In this document: positions 32,440-40,994 of the stretch, in pieces | How positions within the stretch are numbered: position 1 is the first letter of the stretch | Layout: each line of letters begins with the position of its first letter | NCBI GenBank assembly: GCA_045648445.1 | Contig: JAZRNY010000004.1 | Location: forward strand, 1 to 64,000 | Source of the DNA: SIG607 sp045648445 | GTDB lineage: Bacteria; Bacillota; Clostridia; Oscillospirales; Acutalibacteraceae | Direction: 5' to 3' | DNA: 64,000 bases | The notes under the pieces: generated by a model | Told to the model about the DNA's origin: nothing | Database searches by the model: none | What the model saw: only the letters and a program-made list of their open reading frames with translations | Position numbers and translations under genes: made by a program

Positions 32440-33744
32440 TTAATCCCCTTTGTTTTTAAACCAATTAAGTGAACGCTGTGCTAAAGCGCCGTATCTTTCC
32501 CTTTTATCCCTAATATGTTCGGAAAGCGGCGGCAAGATTCCAAAATTAGCCCCCATAGGCTGAAACTTTTCAACAGTTTCATCGGTTATATACGAAAGCA
32601 ACGCACCTATCATGGTAAATTCAGGCAGTATAAGAGGGGCTTGTCCTTTTATATAATTAACAGCGTTAATACCTGCTATTATGCCCGATGCCGCTGATTC
32701 CATATAACCTTCAACACCTGAAATTTGTCCTGCAAAAAATATATTGTTTTTAATTTTATGTGAAAGATTTTTTTCCAACTGTTTTGGCGAATTAATAAAC
32801 GTATTACGATGCATAACGCCAAAACGAACTATATCGCAATTTTCAAGTCCAGGAATAAGAGAAAACACTCTTTTTTGTTCGGGAAATTTAAGGTTAGTTT
32901 GAAAACCTACGATATTAAACAAAGTTCCTTTGGCATTTTCACGTCGCAACTGAACGACCGCCCAAGGTCTATGACCTGTTCTTGGGTCTTTTAAACCTAC
33001 CGGCTTTAACGGGCCAAAACGAATGGAGTCTTCTCCCCTTTTTGCCAATACTTCAATTGGCATACAGCCCTCGTAAACGGTTAAAGGCTTATCAAATTCC
33101 TTTAAAGGCGCCGACTCGGCATTAATAAGTTCGTTATGAAATGCTTCATATTCCTCTTTATTAAAAGGACAGTTAATATAATCGTCCTCGCCTTTTGAGT
33201 ATCTTGAAGCGCAAAATGCAATATCGAAATTAACACTTTCTCTTGTTACAATAGGCGCGGCAGCATCATAAAAACTAAGACCTTCTTCACCGCAAAGTTC
33301 TGTAATTTTTTTTGCTAATTTTTCATCGGTCAAAGGTCCTGACGCCACAACGGTAACACCGAAAAAATCAAGATCATCAACACGTTCATTAATAACCGTG
33401 ATATTTTTATGAGATTTGATTTTTTCGGTAATATATGCAGAAAAAAGTTCTCTTTCAACCGCAAGTGCGCCACCTGCAGCAACCGAACAAGTTGCGGCTG
33501 CTTCAAGACACAAAGAGCCTAGTTGACGCATTTCTTCCTTTAGAAGTCCTGCGGCAGAATCAACACGCGAAGCCTTTAAGGAATTAGAACAAACCAATTC
33601 GGCAAATAAATCGCTTTTGTGAGCAGGAGTTTTGCAGTCAGGTTTCATTTCATAAAGAAGCACTTCATAGCCTAAATTTGCTATTTGCCATGCCGCTTCA
33701 CATCCTGCAAGTCCTGCACCTATAACCTTAATTTTTTCGCTCAT
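32440..33744 (-). CDS. trmFO: Methylenetetrahydrofolate-dependent tRNA (uracil-54-C5) methyltransferase
   Basis: About 434 residues: an FAD-binding start EKIKVIGAGLAGCEAAWQIA (GxGxxG), the family block FAELVCSNSLKA with its Cys, YEGCMPIEVLAKRG, VGFQTNLKFPEQKRVF and GQISGVEGYMESAASG. It makes T54 in tRNA using methylenetetrahydrofolate and FADH2. The start at 33744 is preferred over 33789, which lies inside topA; the topA stop is 1 base upstream. The topA-trmFO pair is common in Bacillota. Confidence 0.96.
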   Translation of the reverse strand: MSEKIKVIGAGLAGCEAAWQIANLGYEVLLYEMKPDCKTPAHKSDLFAELVCSNSLKASRVDSAAGLLKEEMRQLGSLCLEAAATCSVAAGGALAVERELFSAYITEKIKSHKNITVINERVDDLDFFGVTVVASGPLTDEKLAKKITELCGEEGLSFYDAAAPIVTRESVNFDIAFCASRYSKGEDDYINCPFNKEEYEAFHNELINAESAPLKEFDKPLTVYEGCMPIEVLAKRGEDSIRFGPLKPVGLKDPRTGHRPWAVVQLRRENAKGTLFNIVGFQTNLKFPEQKRVFSLIPGLENCDIVRFGVMHRNTFINSPKQLEKNLSHKIKNNIFFAGQISGVEGYMESAASGIIAGINAVNYIKGQAPLILPEFTMIGALLSYITDETVEKFQPMGANFGILPPLSEHIRDKRERYGALAQRSLNWFKNKGD

Positions 33745-33745
33745 A

Positions 33746-35824
33746 TTATTTTTTCTTGGGTTTTGCCTGTCTTGTAGGACAGTTTGCATTCATACAGTAT
33801 TTTCTGCCTTTATTGCCAACAAGAATAAACGATCCGCACTCTTTACAGGTTTCACCACTGGGAAGTCCCGGAGCGGCAAAATCGCATTTTGGATAGTTCG
33901 TGCAACCATAAAACTTTTTGCCCGACTTTTTAGATACGCGACGGATAAGTTCAGAACCGCACTTAGGACAAGGTTCTTTTATTTTTTCATCGGGCATAGG
34001 CTTTGTATTTTTACATTCAGGATAACCGGGACAAGCAAGGAATTTTCCAAAACGTCCTGATTTTACAACCATTTTTCTTCCGCAGTTTTCGCATACAACG
34101 TCGGTTTCTACGTCGGGCACCTTAACCTTTACGCCACTGGTAGAATCTTCAGCCTTTTTAATGCTTACTGCAAAATCTTTATAAAAACGGTCAACTGTTT
34201 CTACCCAACTTACTTCACCGCCGTCAATTTTATCAAGACTTTGCTCCATACCTGCAGTAAACTTAACGTCAACGATTTTCTTAAAGTGCTGAGCAATAAG
34301 GTCGGTTACAATCATACCGAGTTGCGTAGGTTTAAAGGATTTTTTCTCTTTTTCAATATAGTCACGCTGAACTATATTTGAAATAATGGGCGCATAGGTA
34401 GAAGGACGTCCTATACCGTTTTCTTCAAGCGCCTTAGTTAAAGTAGATTCATTGTATCGTGGTGGTGGCTGAGTGAAGTGCTGTGCAGGGGTTATACCTT
34501 TGCATTTTAAAAGGTCACCGTTTGAAAGTTCGGGCAAAGATACTTCGCCTTCTTCATTTTCGTTAATTTCATCATAAAGCGCGGTAAAACCATCAAATTT
34601 AACGGTATAACCACTTGCCTTAAACAAATAGTCACCACAAATTATATCAACCGATACAGTGTCCTGTAAGCAATTTTCCATTTGAGAAGCAATAAAACGT
34701 TCCCAAATAAGTTTATAAAGTTTATATTGGTCTGCGGTTAAAGATGCCTTTAATTTATCGGGTGTCATATCAATAAGAGCAGGTCTTATTGCTTCGTGAG
34801 CATCCTGAGCATCATTTTTACTTTTATATACGCGAGGTTTTTTAGGAAGATATTTTTCACCGTACGCACTGCTAATATAGTTTGCTGCAGCAGTTTGCGC
34901 TTCGCCGGATACGCGCAACGAGTCGGTACGCATATAGGTAATAAGACCGGTTACACCAACACCGCTTACTTCAATACCTTCGTAAAGTTGTTGCGCAATT
35001 CTCATTGTACGCAAACCGGTAAAATTAAGTCTTCTTGCGGCTTCTTGTTGCAAAGTAGAGGTAATAAACGGTGGCAACGGTTGTTTCTTTCTTACTCCGT
35101 TTTTAATAGACGAAACCAAGAAATCCTTACCTTCAAGTTCATTAACTATATTTTGGGTTTGTTCACCGCTTATAAGGGTTAGTTTTTCGCCGTCTTTAGT
35201 TCCGTAGAATTTGGCTATTATATTTTTTTGTTTACTGAGTTTTGCCTCAATAGACCAATACTCTTCGGGAATAAACTTTTCAATTTCGCGTTCTCTATCA
35301 ACTACAAGTTTTAAAGCAACAGACTGCACTCTTCCTGCAGAAAGACCTCTTTTAACCTTTTTCCAAAGGAAAGGACTTAATTTATAGCCAACAATTCTAT
35401 CCAGTACGCGTCTTGCCTGTTGAGCATCAACAAGTCCCATATCAATCTTACGGGGCTTATCCATACCTGCTTCAATACCGCTTTTTGTAATTTCATTAAA
35501 GCACACACGAAGGGGTGACTCCATATCAAGCGCAAGAAGTTGAGCAAGATGCCAAGAAATAGCCTCACCTTCACGGTCAGGGTCGGTTGCAAGATAAACT
35601 GCATCGCTTTTTGCTGCATTTTCTTTCAACTGTTTGATAAGTTCTTTCTTGTCGCTCATTTCGATATACTGAGGCGCATAACCATTATCTATATCAATAC
35701 CCATTTTTGATTTTGGAAGGTCCCTTACGTGACCAACCGAAGCCATAACTTTATAGTCATCCCCAAGATACTTTTGAATACTTTTAAGTTTGCCGGGTGA
35801 CTCAATAATAACCAGTTTGGACAT
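33746..35824 (-). CDS. topA: DNA topoisomerase I
   Basis: A 692-residue type IA topoisomerase: Toprim domain MSKLVIIESPGKLKSI to DPDREGEAISWHL (DxDxxE, near 80), active-site Tyr in GLITYMRTDS near 305, GIGRPSTYA near 480, and three C-terminal zinc-ribbon-like Cys4 units (CENCGRKM, CPKCGSEL, CKECGSF) from about 580. It relaxes negative supercoils. It follows dprA by 12 bases. Confidence 0.98.
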   Translation of the reverse strand: MSKLVIIESPGKLKSIQKYLGDDYKVMASVGHVRDLPKSKMGIDIDNGYAPQYIEMSDKKELIKQLKENAAKSDAVYLATDPDREGEAISWHLAQLLALDMESPLRVCFNEITKSGIEAGMDKPRKIDMGLVDAQQARRVLDRIVGYKLSPFLWKKVKRGLSAGRVQSVALKLVVDREREIEKFIPEEYWSIEAKLSKQKNIIAKFYGTKDGEKLTLISGEQTQNIVNELEGKDFLVSSIKNGVRKKQPLPPFITSTLQQEAARRLNFTGLRTMRIAQQLYEGIEVSGVGVTGLITYMRTDSLRVSGEAQTAAANYISSAYGEKYLPKKPRVYKSKNDAQDAHEAIRPALIDMTPDKLKASLTADQYKLYKLIWERFIASQMENCLQDTVSVDIICGDYLFKASGYTVKFDGFTALYDEINENEEGEVSLPELSNGDLLKCKGITPAQHFTQPPPRYNESTLTKALEENGIGRPSTYAPIISNIVQRDYIEKEKKSFKPTQLGMIVTDLIAQHFKKIVDVKFTAGMEQSLDKIDGGEVSWVETVDRFYKDFAVSIKKAEDSTSGVKVKVPDVETDVVCENCGRKMVVKSGRFGKFLACPGYPECKNTKPMPDEKIKEPCPKCGSELIRRVSKKSGKKFYGCTNYPKCDFAAPGLPSGETCKECGSFILVGNKGRKYCMNANCPTRQAKPKKK

Positions 35825-35836
35825 TTTTTAATCTCC

Positions 35837-37072
35837 TCACAATAACTTGTACCGACCGCCTGGGATAGCCTCTATTAAACCATAGAGTTCAAGTTCTCCA
35901 ACTGCAGCCAATGCCATACTTGAATTTACTTCACTGCTCAGCAAATCATCACATGAAAAAATTTGCTTATTTAATTGATTATATATCATTTTTGTGTTTT
36001 TTGAAAGGGGTTCGCTTAATATTTTTTTATTAATTTTGATTTTTTCGGTATTTTTAACCTCAAAATTGCCCTGTTCTTTTAATTTGTACGGCGGTTTTAC
36101 GTCATTTTTATTATTAACCTCAACCTTTTCTTCAATGCCAAAATCATAGGATTTATAGGAAGGCAAAGGTTTCGCCATAGCCATTTCAATACTTATTTTA
36201 TCATTAAATTCACAAATATATTCCGAAAACACATCGGTAATAAAAGATACAGCCTTAGCACCGTCTCTGATTAAAGAGTTATTACCCAAATAATTAAGTT
36301 GAGCAGGATTTCCGGGAATAGCAAAAACATCCCTGTTTTGTTCTGCGGCATAATTAGCCGTTATCATAGCGCCGCTTTTTAACGGCGCTTCGGCTACAAT
36401 AACGCCGTTAGACAGTCCCGAAAGCAAACGATTGCGAACAACAAAATGAGATTTTTGCGCAGGTGTGTCGGGCAAATATTCGCTAATAAGACAACCGCCT
36501 GAAAGCAATATATCCTCCCGTAGTTTTTTGTTAGCCACAGGATAATTGATATTAAATCCGCAAGGAAGAACAGCAACAGTTTTATTACCCGTAAGCAATG
36601 CGCCTAAATGGGCTGCCGTATCACTGCCCTTTGCGCCACCGCTTATAATTAAAAAACCGCCTTGACTAAGTCTTCCTGACAAAGAATAGGCGCATTTATA
36701 CCCATAATCAGTAACCTTTCTTGTACCAACGATGCACAAAGTAGGTATACTGTCAAAATTTGGGAATTCGCCTTTATAAAACAATGCGTAAGGCGGATTA
36801 TAAATACGCTTTAAACGTTTAGGATAGTTTTTATCACCTATTGTAATTATACCGATATTTTGGGCACTACATTGTTTAATAAGTTCATTAACTTCATCAA
36901 GTGTAGTATTATTTAAACGCGTTAATTGATTTTCGGTAAATATATTTAATTCTCTTCTGCCTTTATCCCCTGCTTCATATAAAGCCTTTGCAGAAGAAAA
37001 ACGCGAAATAATCTCTTTTGATTTAATTCCGCCTGCGCCAAGCGCGCAATGAAGCCACAACCAATAAATCAT
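35837..37072 (-). CDS. dprA: DNA processing protein DprA
   Basis: A 411-residue DprA/Smf: N-terminal helix-hairpin-helix-like region, Rossmann domain with IPTLCIVGTRKVTDYGY near 110, IISGGAKGSDTAAHLGAL near 142 and VVAEAPLKSGAMITA near 225, and a C-terminal winged-helix part. It loads RecA on incoming single-stranded DNA in transformation. Residues 290-340 form a lysine-rich linker longer than usual. Four-base overlap with the rRNA methyltransferase gene. Confidence 0.96.
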   Translation of the reverse strand: MIYWLWLHCALGAGGIKSKEIISRFSSAKALYEAGDKGRRELNIFTENQLTRLNNTTLDEVNELIKQCSAQNIGIITIGDKNYPKRLKRIYNPPYALFYKGEFPNFDSIPTLCIVGTRKVTDYGYKCAYSLSGRLSQGGFLIISGGAKGSDTAAHLGALLTGNKTVAVLPCGFNINYPVANKKLREDILLSGGCLISEYLPDTPAQKSHFVVRNRLLSGLSNGVIVAEAPLKSGAMITANYAAEQNRDVFAIPGNPAQLNYLGNNSLIRDGAKAVSFITDVFSEYICEFNDKISIEMAMAKPLPSYKSYDFGIEEKVEVNNKNDVKPPYKLKEQGNFEVKNTEKIKINKKILSEPLSKNTKMIYNQLNKQIFSCDDLLSSEVNSSMALAAVGELELYGLIEAIPGGRYKLL

Positions 37073-37845
37073 TTAACCATCTCCCACATTACTATAGCGG
37101 CAGCGGCAGCCGCATTAAGCGATTCGGCTCTGCCTTTCATAGGAATGGTAATACTTTTTTTACAGGCATTTACCGTCTGTTGTGTTAAACCGTTTGCTTC
37201 GTTTCCGATAATACAAACCGCACCGCCCGAAAAATTCACTTCACTTAATTTTTCAGCATCACCATTAACAACACAGGCATAGGTTGGCATATTTAGATTT
37301 TTAATAAATTCAGACATATATTCAGTAAAAATCAAAGGCAGTCTTAGTAAAGTTCCCATAGATGCCCTTAATGATTTAGGACTGAAAGGGTCGCAAGAGT
37401 TACCCGAAATTATAATTGCATCTATACCAAGTGCTTCGGCAGTTCGGGCAACTGCGCCAAGATTAGACGGGTCTTGTAAATTTTCAAGCGCAATATACTT
37501 TTTATTAACATCAATTTGCACGTTATTTTCAGGCATTTGCGCAACGGCAAAAATCCCTTGAGTTGTAGCAGTATCCGAAATATTATTGGCTACCGCTTGA
37601 CTTATTTCTGCGCAAAAAGACGAGTTTTGAGCAAATTTTTTAATATAGGAAGGGTGTTTTTCCAATATTTCATTAGTAAAATACAGTTCGTTTATTTTAA
37701 CCGAGTTTTCGGTTGCATCATCAATTGTTCTAAGTCCTTCAAGTACAAAAGCGCCTTCTTCTTTTCTAAACTGAGCAGACTTTTGTAATTTAATAACTCT
37801 TTTTATCCTACCGTTATCTTTTGCGGTTATTGTTAAAAACTGCAT
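37069..37845 (-). CDS. TrmH/SpoU-family RNA 2'-O-methyltransferase
   Basis: About 258 residues with a C-terminal SPOUT domain: ALENLQDPSNLGAVARTAEALGI (N-x-G-x-x-R-T motif), IISGNSCDPFSPKSLRASMGTLLRLP, CIIGNEANGLTQQ and SITIPMKGRAESLNAAAAAAI. The N-terminal part is an L30e-like substrate-binding domain. It methylates an rRNA or tRNA ribose; the site is not readable. The ATG at 37845 with GGGGAG 7 bases upstream is preferred over the TTG at 37863. Confidence 0.92.
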   Translation of the reverse strand: MQFLTITAKDNGRIKRVIKLQKSAQFRKEEGAFVLEGLRTIDDATENSVKINELYFTNEILEKHPSYIKKFAQNSSFCAEISQAVANNISDTATTQGIFAVAQMPENNVQIDVNKKYIALENLQDPSNLGAVARTAEALGIDAIIISGNSCDPFSPKSLRASMGTLLRLPLIFTEYMSEFIKNLNMPTYACVVNGDAEKLSEVNFSGGAVCIIGNEANGLTQQTVNACKKSITIPMKGRAESLNAAAAAAIVMWEMVK

Positions 37846-37866
37846 ATTTAACTCCCCTCTCAATAT

Positions 37867-37897
37867 TAAAAAATTCGCCCAAGAACATACTTGGGCG
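37867..37897 (-). terminator. Terminator after infC-rpmI-rplT
   Basis: TCGCCCAAG, loop, CTTGGGCGA followed by TTTTTT on the minus strand, in the 58-base gap between rplT and the methyltransferase gene. Confidence 0.85.
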
Positions 37898-37903
37898 ATA
37901 TAA

Positions 37904-38263
37904 TTATTTTGCTAAAGCATTCTTAGCCTGCTGCGCAATAGCGGTAAAACCTTCGGGGTCATTAACTGCTACTTCTGCAAGCATTTTACGGTTGATCTGC
38001 ACACCTGCAATCTTAAGACCGTTCATAAGAGTAGAATAATTCATACCGTTCATTTTAGCAGCGGCAGAAATTCTGGTAATCCAAAGACGACGGAAATCGC
38101 GCTTTTTAAGACGACGACCGATGTATGCATAGTTACCGGATTTCATAACAGCTTCTTTTGCTGTTTTAAAGAGTTTGGACTTTGCTCCAAAATAACCTTT
38201 AGAAAGTTTTAAAATCTTTTTTCTTCTTTTGCGTGTTGCTAACGCACCTTTAATACGTGCCAT
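37904..38263 (-). CDS. rplT: 50S ribosomal protein L20
   Basis: A 119-residue bL20: MARIKGALATRKRRKKILKL, YIGRRLKKRDFRRLWITRI and MNYSTLMNGLKIAGVQINRK. It binds 23S rRNA early in assembly and, in many Bacillota, represses its own operon through the leader. It is the last gene of infC-rpmI-rplT, 27 bases after rpmI. Confidence 0.98.
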   Translation of the reverse strand: MARIKGALATRKRRKKILKLSKGYFGAKSKLFKTAKEAVMKSGNYAYIGRRLKKRDFRRLWITRISAAAKMNGMNYSTLMNGLKIAGVQINRKMLAEVAVNDPEGFTAIAQQAKNALAK

Positions 38264-38290
38264 ATTCAGAAACCTCCAATCAATTTACCC

Positions 38291-38488
38291 TTATTTATAA
38301 GGAATCATTTTCTTTACTGCTGCAACATTTGTTACATCAGCCACAACTGTCTTGCGAAGATTTCTCTTACGCTTAGAAGTTTTCTTGTTAAGGATGTGTG
38401 ATTTGAATGCGTGTGCGCGTTTAACTTGACCGGTCTTGGTGAGTTTAAAACGTTTTTTTGCACCACTGTGTGTTTTGATCTTAGGCAT
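38291..38488 (-). CDS. rpmI: 50S ribosomal protein L35
   Basis: A 65-residue bL35: MPKIKTHSGAKKRFKLTKTG at the start, a highly basic body with HILNKKTSKRKRNLR. The usual middle gene of the infC operon; ribosome site GGGAGG precedes its ATG. Confidence 0.98.
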   Translation of the reverse strand: MPKIKTHSGAKKRFKLTKTGQVKRAHAFKSHILNKKTSKRKRNLRKTVVADVTNVAAVKKMIPYK

Positions 38489-38515
38489 AATAAATCCTCC
38501 CTTTAATTATCTTGC

Positions 38516-39034
38516 TTATTTATTTGTTTTTGGTGCAAGGAACATCAGCATATTTCTGCCTTCCATTTTAGCAGATTTTTCTACACTGGCGAATTCCTCG
38601 CAGTAATCAGCAAATCTCTTCATGGTTTCAAGACCGATTTCAGGATGGCCGAGTTCACGACCGCGAAAACGGATAGAAACCTTTACTTTATCTCCGCTCT
38701 TTAAGAAACGAATAGCCTGATTGCCTTTGGTTTCAAAGTCGTGAGTGTCAATGGTAAGACCAAGACGCACTTCTTTAATATCAAAGGTTTTTTGGTTTTT
38801 CTTTGCTTCTTTTTCACGTTTAGCCTGTTCGAAACGATATTTACCAAAATCCATTATTTTACATACTGGCGGATTAGCGTTAGGAGAGATATTAACGAGA
38901 TCGAGTTCTCTCTCTTCTGCTGCTGCAATTGCATCTTTAATAGAAAGAATACCCAACTGACTTCCGTCGGTATCAATTACACGAACTTCATTTGCTTTTA
39001 TTGCCTCATTTATGGCTACTTCTTTACTGCTGAT
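38516..39034 (-). CDS. infC: Translation initiation factor IF-3, apparent AUC start
   Basis: About 172 residues: N-domain INEAIKANEVRVIDTDGSQLG, linker around ICKIMDFGKYRFEQ-type block (PPVCKIMDFGKYRFEQAK), C-domain EVRLGLTIDTHDFETK and FRGRELGHPEIG. IF-3 checks start codons on the 30S subunit. No ATG or TTG is well placed: the strong GGAGG site lies 8 bases before ATC at 39034, while the alternative GTG overlaps the GGAGG itself. A rare start codon is known for infC and allows self-repression by IF-3. Confidence 0.93.
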   Translation of the reverse strand: MSSKEVAINEAIKANEVRVIDTDGSQLGILSIKDAIAAAEERELDLVNISPNANPPVCKIMDFGKYRFEQAKREKEAKKNQKTFDIKEVRLGLTIDTHDFETKGNQAIRFLKSGDKVKVSIRFRGRELGHPEIGLETMKRFADYCEEFASVEKSAKMEGRNMLMFLAPKTNK

Positions 39035-39047
39035 ACTACGCACCTCC

Positions 39048-39182
39048 AAAAAACAAAAGCGTGAACGAAACTCGTTCACGCACCAAAAAATATCGAAGTG
39101 ATATTATCAATTCGAAAAAGTAATTTGATGACCCTTTCAGACGTTACTTTAGGGTGAGAACGAGAAGTTCTTCTTTTTGTAC
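39048..39182 (-). promoter_or_regulatory. infC operon leader with terminator-like hairpin
   Basis: About 135 bases of leader contain GTTCTCACCCT and AGGGTCATC segments that can pair (CCCT/AGGG), and a strong hairpin GCGTGAACGA/TCGTTCACGC with a T-rich tail (39048-39083) just before the ribosome site. This is the layout of the L20-type autoregulatory leader: attenuation before infC. The protein ligand (L20) is inferred from family knowledge. Confidence 0.7.
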
Positions 39183-39188
39183 CTCAGT

Positions 39189-39217
39189 AGTATATCACAA
39201 CGCATAGTTGCTGTCAA
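39189..39217 (-). promoter_or_regulatory. infC operon promoter
   Basis: TTGACA (39212-39217), 17-base spacer, TATACT (39189-39194). It lies in the gap after mreB. Confidence 0.85.
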
Positions 39218-39228
39218 GTGTTTTTTTA

Positions 39229-40251
39229 TCAGTGAATTTCAAGTTCTTTAATAGAACGGGCTTGATAGTTAATATTTTTAAGAAGACCAGGTACGGATAA
39301 AGCCTTTGCCGCGCCTTTTACCAAAGTGAGTTCAGGGTCGCTGACGGTTTTCACTTCAATTCCCGTATAGTCCGAAATCAGTTCCGACATACCGAATATC
39401 TTTGAACCGCCGCCCACAAGAAACATCCCTTTTTTCTTTATATCTGCAACAAGGTCAGGCTCGGTATTTTCAAGAACTTTACGAATAGCGTTACAAATAG
39501 TCAGCGCACTTTCGTGAAGTTTTTTATATATTTCACCCGAAGTAACCTCAAAGGCTTCGGGAAGACCGCTAAAAAGATTTCTACCCTTTGCAATAGCGGT
39601 AATTTCGATAGCGCGAGGGCTGACTGAACCTATTTGCATTTTTATACTTTCTGCCGTAAGGTTGCCTATGGCAATATTGCGTTTTCTTCTTACGTGATTT
39701 TTAATAATTTCATCAAAATCGTACGAAGCGGTTTTAAAAGAATCGCAGGAAACAACACCGCCAAGAGATAATACCGCTATATCGGTAGTACCCGCTCCAA
39801 TATCCACTATCATACTGCCTTCAGGTACGGTGAAATCCACACCTAGTTCTATAGCCAAGGCTATGGGCGCTTCAACAACCGTTACACTTCTACCGCCTGC
39901 CGCGCTAACAACGTTTGAAAGTGAGTGATGCTGAAGTTCGGTAAGTCCGGTAGGCAGAGTTGCTACAACCTTTGGTCTTATTACGTTTTTACCAAACACC
40001 TTTTCCATATAGTTTTTAAGCATTGCTTCCGCTATATCGTAGTCTGCAATCAGACCGTGCTGTATAGGATGAATACATTCTAACGTATCGGGTGTTCTTC
40101 CAAGAGTTTGCTTTGCCTTTTCGCCGAAATATACAGGCGCATAGGTTTCGGCATCTACCGTTACAACGCTGGGCGCTGTTAAAAGTATTTTAGAATCGGA
40201 ATATATAACCGTTTTAGATGAGCCTAAATCAATACCGATTTCGTTAGCCAC
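39229..40251 (-). CDS. mreB: Rod shape-determining protein MreB-like
   Basis: About 340 residues of actin fold: NEIGIDLGSSKTVIY (phosphate 1), VVATLPTGLTELQHHSL, VEAPIALAIELG, MIVDIGAGTTDIAVLSLGG (phosphate 2) and FLVGGGSKIFGMSELI (adenosine motif). It guides cell-wall synthesis along the membrane. I choose GTG at 40251, since AAAGGAGTG lies just before it; the ATG at 40269 would overlap that ribosome site. mreC/mreD are not adjacent, so a paralogue (Mbl or MreBH type) is possible. Confidence 0.92.
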   Translation of the reverse strand: MANEIGIDLGSSKTVIYSDSKILLTAPSVVTVDAETYAPVYFGEKAKQTLGRTPDTLECIHPIQHGLIADYDIAEAMLKNYMEKVFGKNVIRPKVVATLPTGLTELQHHSLSNVVSAAGGRSVTVVEAPIALAIELGVDFTVPEGSMIVDIGAGTTDIAVLSLGGVVSCDSFKTASYDFDEIIKNHVRRKRNIAIGNLTAESIKMQIGSVSPRAIEITAIAKGRNLFSGLPEAFEVTSGEIYKKLHESALTICNAIRKVLENTEPDLVADIKKKGMFLVGGGSKIFGMSELISDYTGIEVKTVSDPELTLVKGAAKALSVPGLLKNINYQARSIKELEIH

Positions 40252-40310
40252 TGTATTCACTCCTTTCAAACTTTTAAAACTATTATATAAAAAAACTTTT
40301 GATATTTCAA

Positions 40311-40994
40311 CTAATTTTTATTACCCACAAGCGCAGTAAGACAATATACTTCATCTGCACCTGCTTTTAACAGTTCTCTTGCACAGGCTTCAAGGGAGGC
40401 TCCGCTGGTTTTAATATCGTCTATTAAAAGAACCCTGCCTCTAACGCTTTTTATACCAACATAACTGTTATAAGCATTTTCAAATCTTTCGGCAACCGAA
40501 CTTCTTTTATGCTGTGTAGAACTAAATAGTTTTCGTTTAAGAGTTTTTTCTAACGGCAAAGATAACATAGAAGCAACTCGCTCAGCCAAAACCTCCGCCT
40601 GATTATAACCTCGTCTAAAATATTTAGTTATGTTCATTGGCACATAGGTCACAAGGTTAAAATCTCTTACCTCGGTTTTTTCAACCAACCTTTTAACCAT
40701 ATGTTCTGCATAAAAATCGGACAATATTTTATTTTTTGCAAATTTTATTGCATAAACACCTTTTTTAGCAACACCGTCATTAATAAAAGGCGCGGCAAAA
40801 AAGTTAAAATGAAACACAGAAAATTTGCACTGACATTCCCTTTCGCTAAGTCCGCATTTAACACAGGCACTATCTGAAGCAAACTCTATTTCATCGTAAC
40901 ATTCGTCACAAATAACTTTTCCGTTATTTATAGGACTTTTACAGTTAAAGCAAAAGGACGGACAGAAAAAATCAAGTAATGCTTTTTTAATCAT
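40311..40994 (-). CDS. comF: ComF family phosphoribosyltransferase-like protein
   Basis: A 227-residue ComF: N-terminal zinc finger with C15/C18 (CFNCKSPI), CDEC and a second pair CVKCGLSERECQC, then a PRTase domain with the PRPP loop VLLIDDIKTSGASLE near residue 180. ComF takes part in DNA uptake in competent bacteria. It overlaps recD2 by 8 bases; dprA lies a few genes on, so two competence-type genes are near each other. Confidence 0.93.
   Translation of the reverse strand: MIKKALLDFFCPSFCFNCKSPINNGKVICDECYDEIEFASDSACVKCGLSERECQCKFSVFHFNFFAAPFINDGVAKKGVYAIKFAKNKILSDFYAEHMVKRLVEKTEVRDFNLVTYVPMNITKYFRRGYNQAEVLAERVASMLSLPLEKTLKRKLFSSTQHKRSSVAERFENAYNSYVGIKSVRGRVLLIDDIKTSGASLEACARELLKAGADEVYCLTALVGNKN

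Noticed and set aside
39035..39079. IF-3 start at the ATG at 39079
   Set aside because: The extension runs through the terminator hairpin of the leader and lacks a ribosome site; family N termini begin near the AUC.
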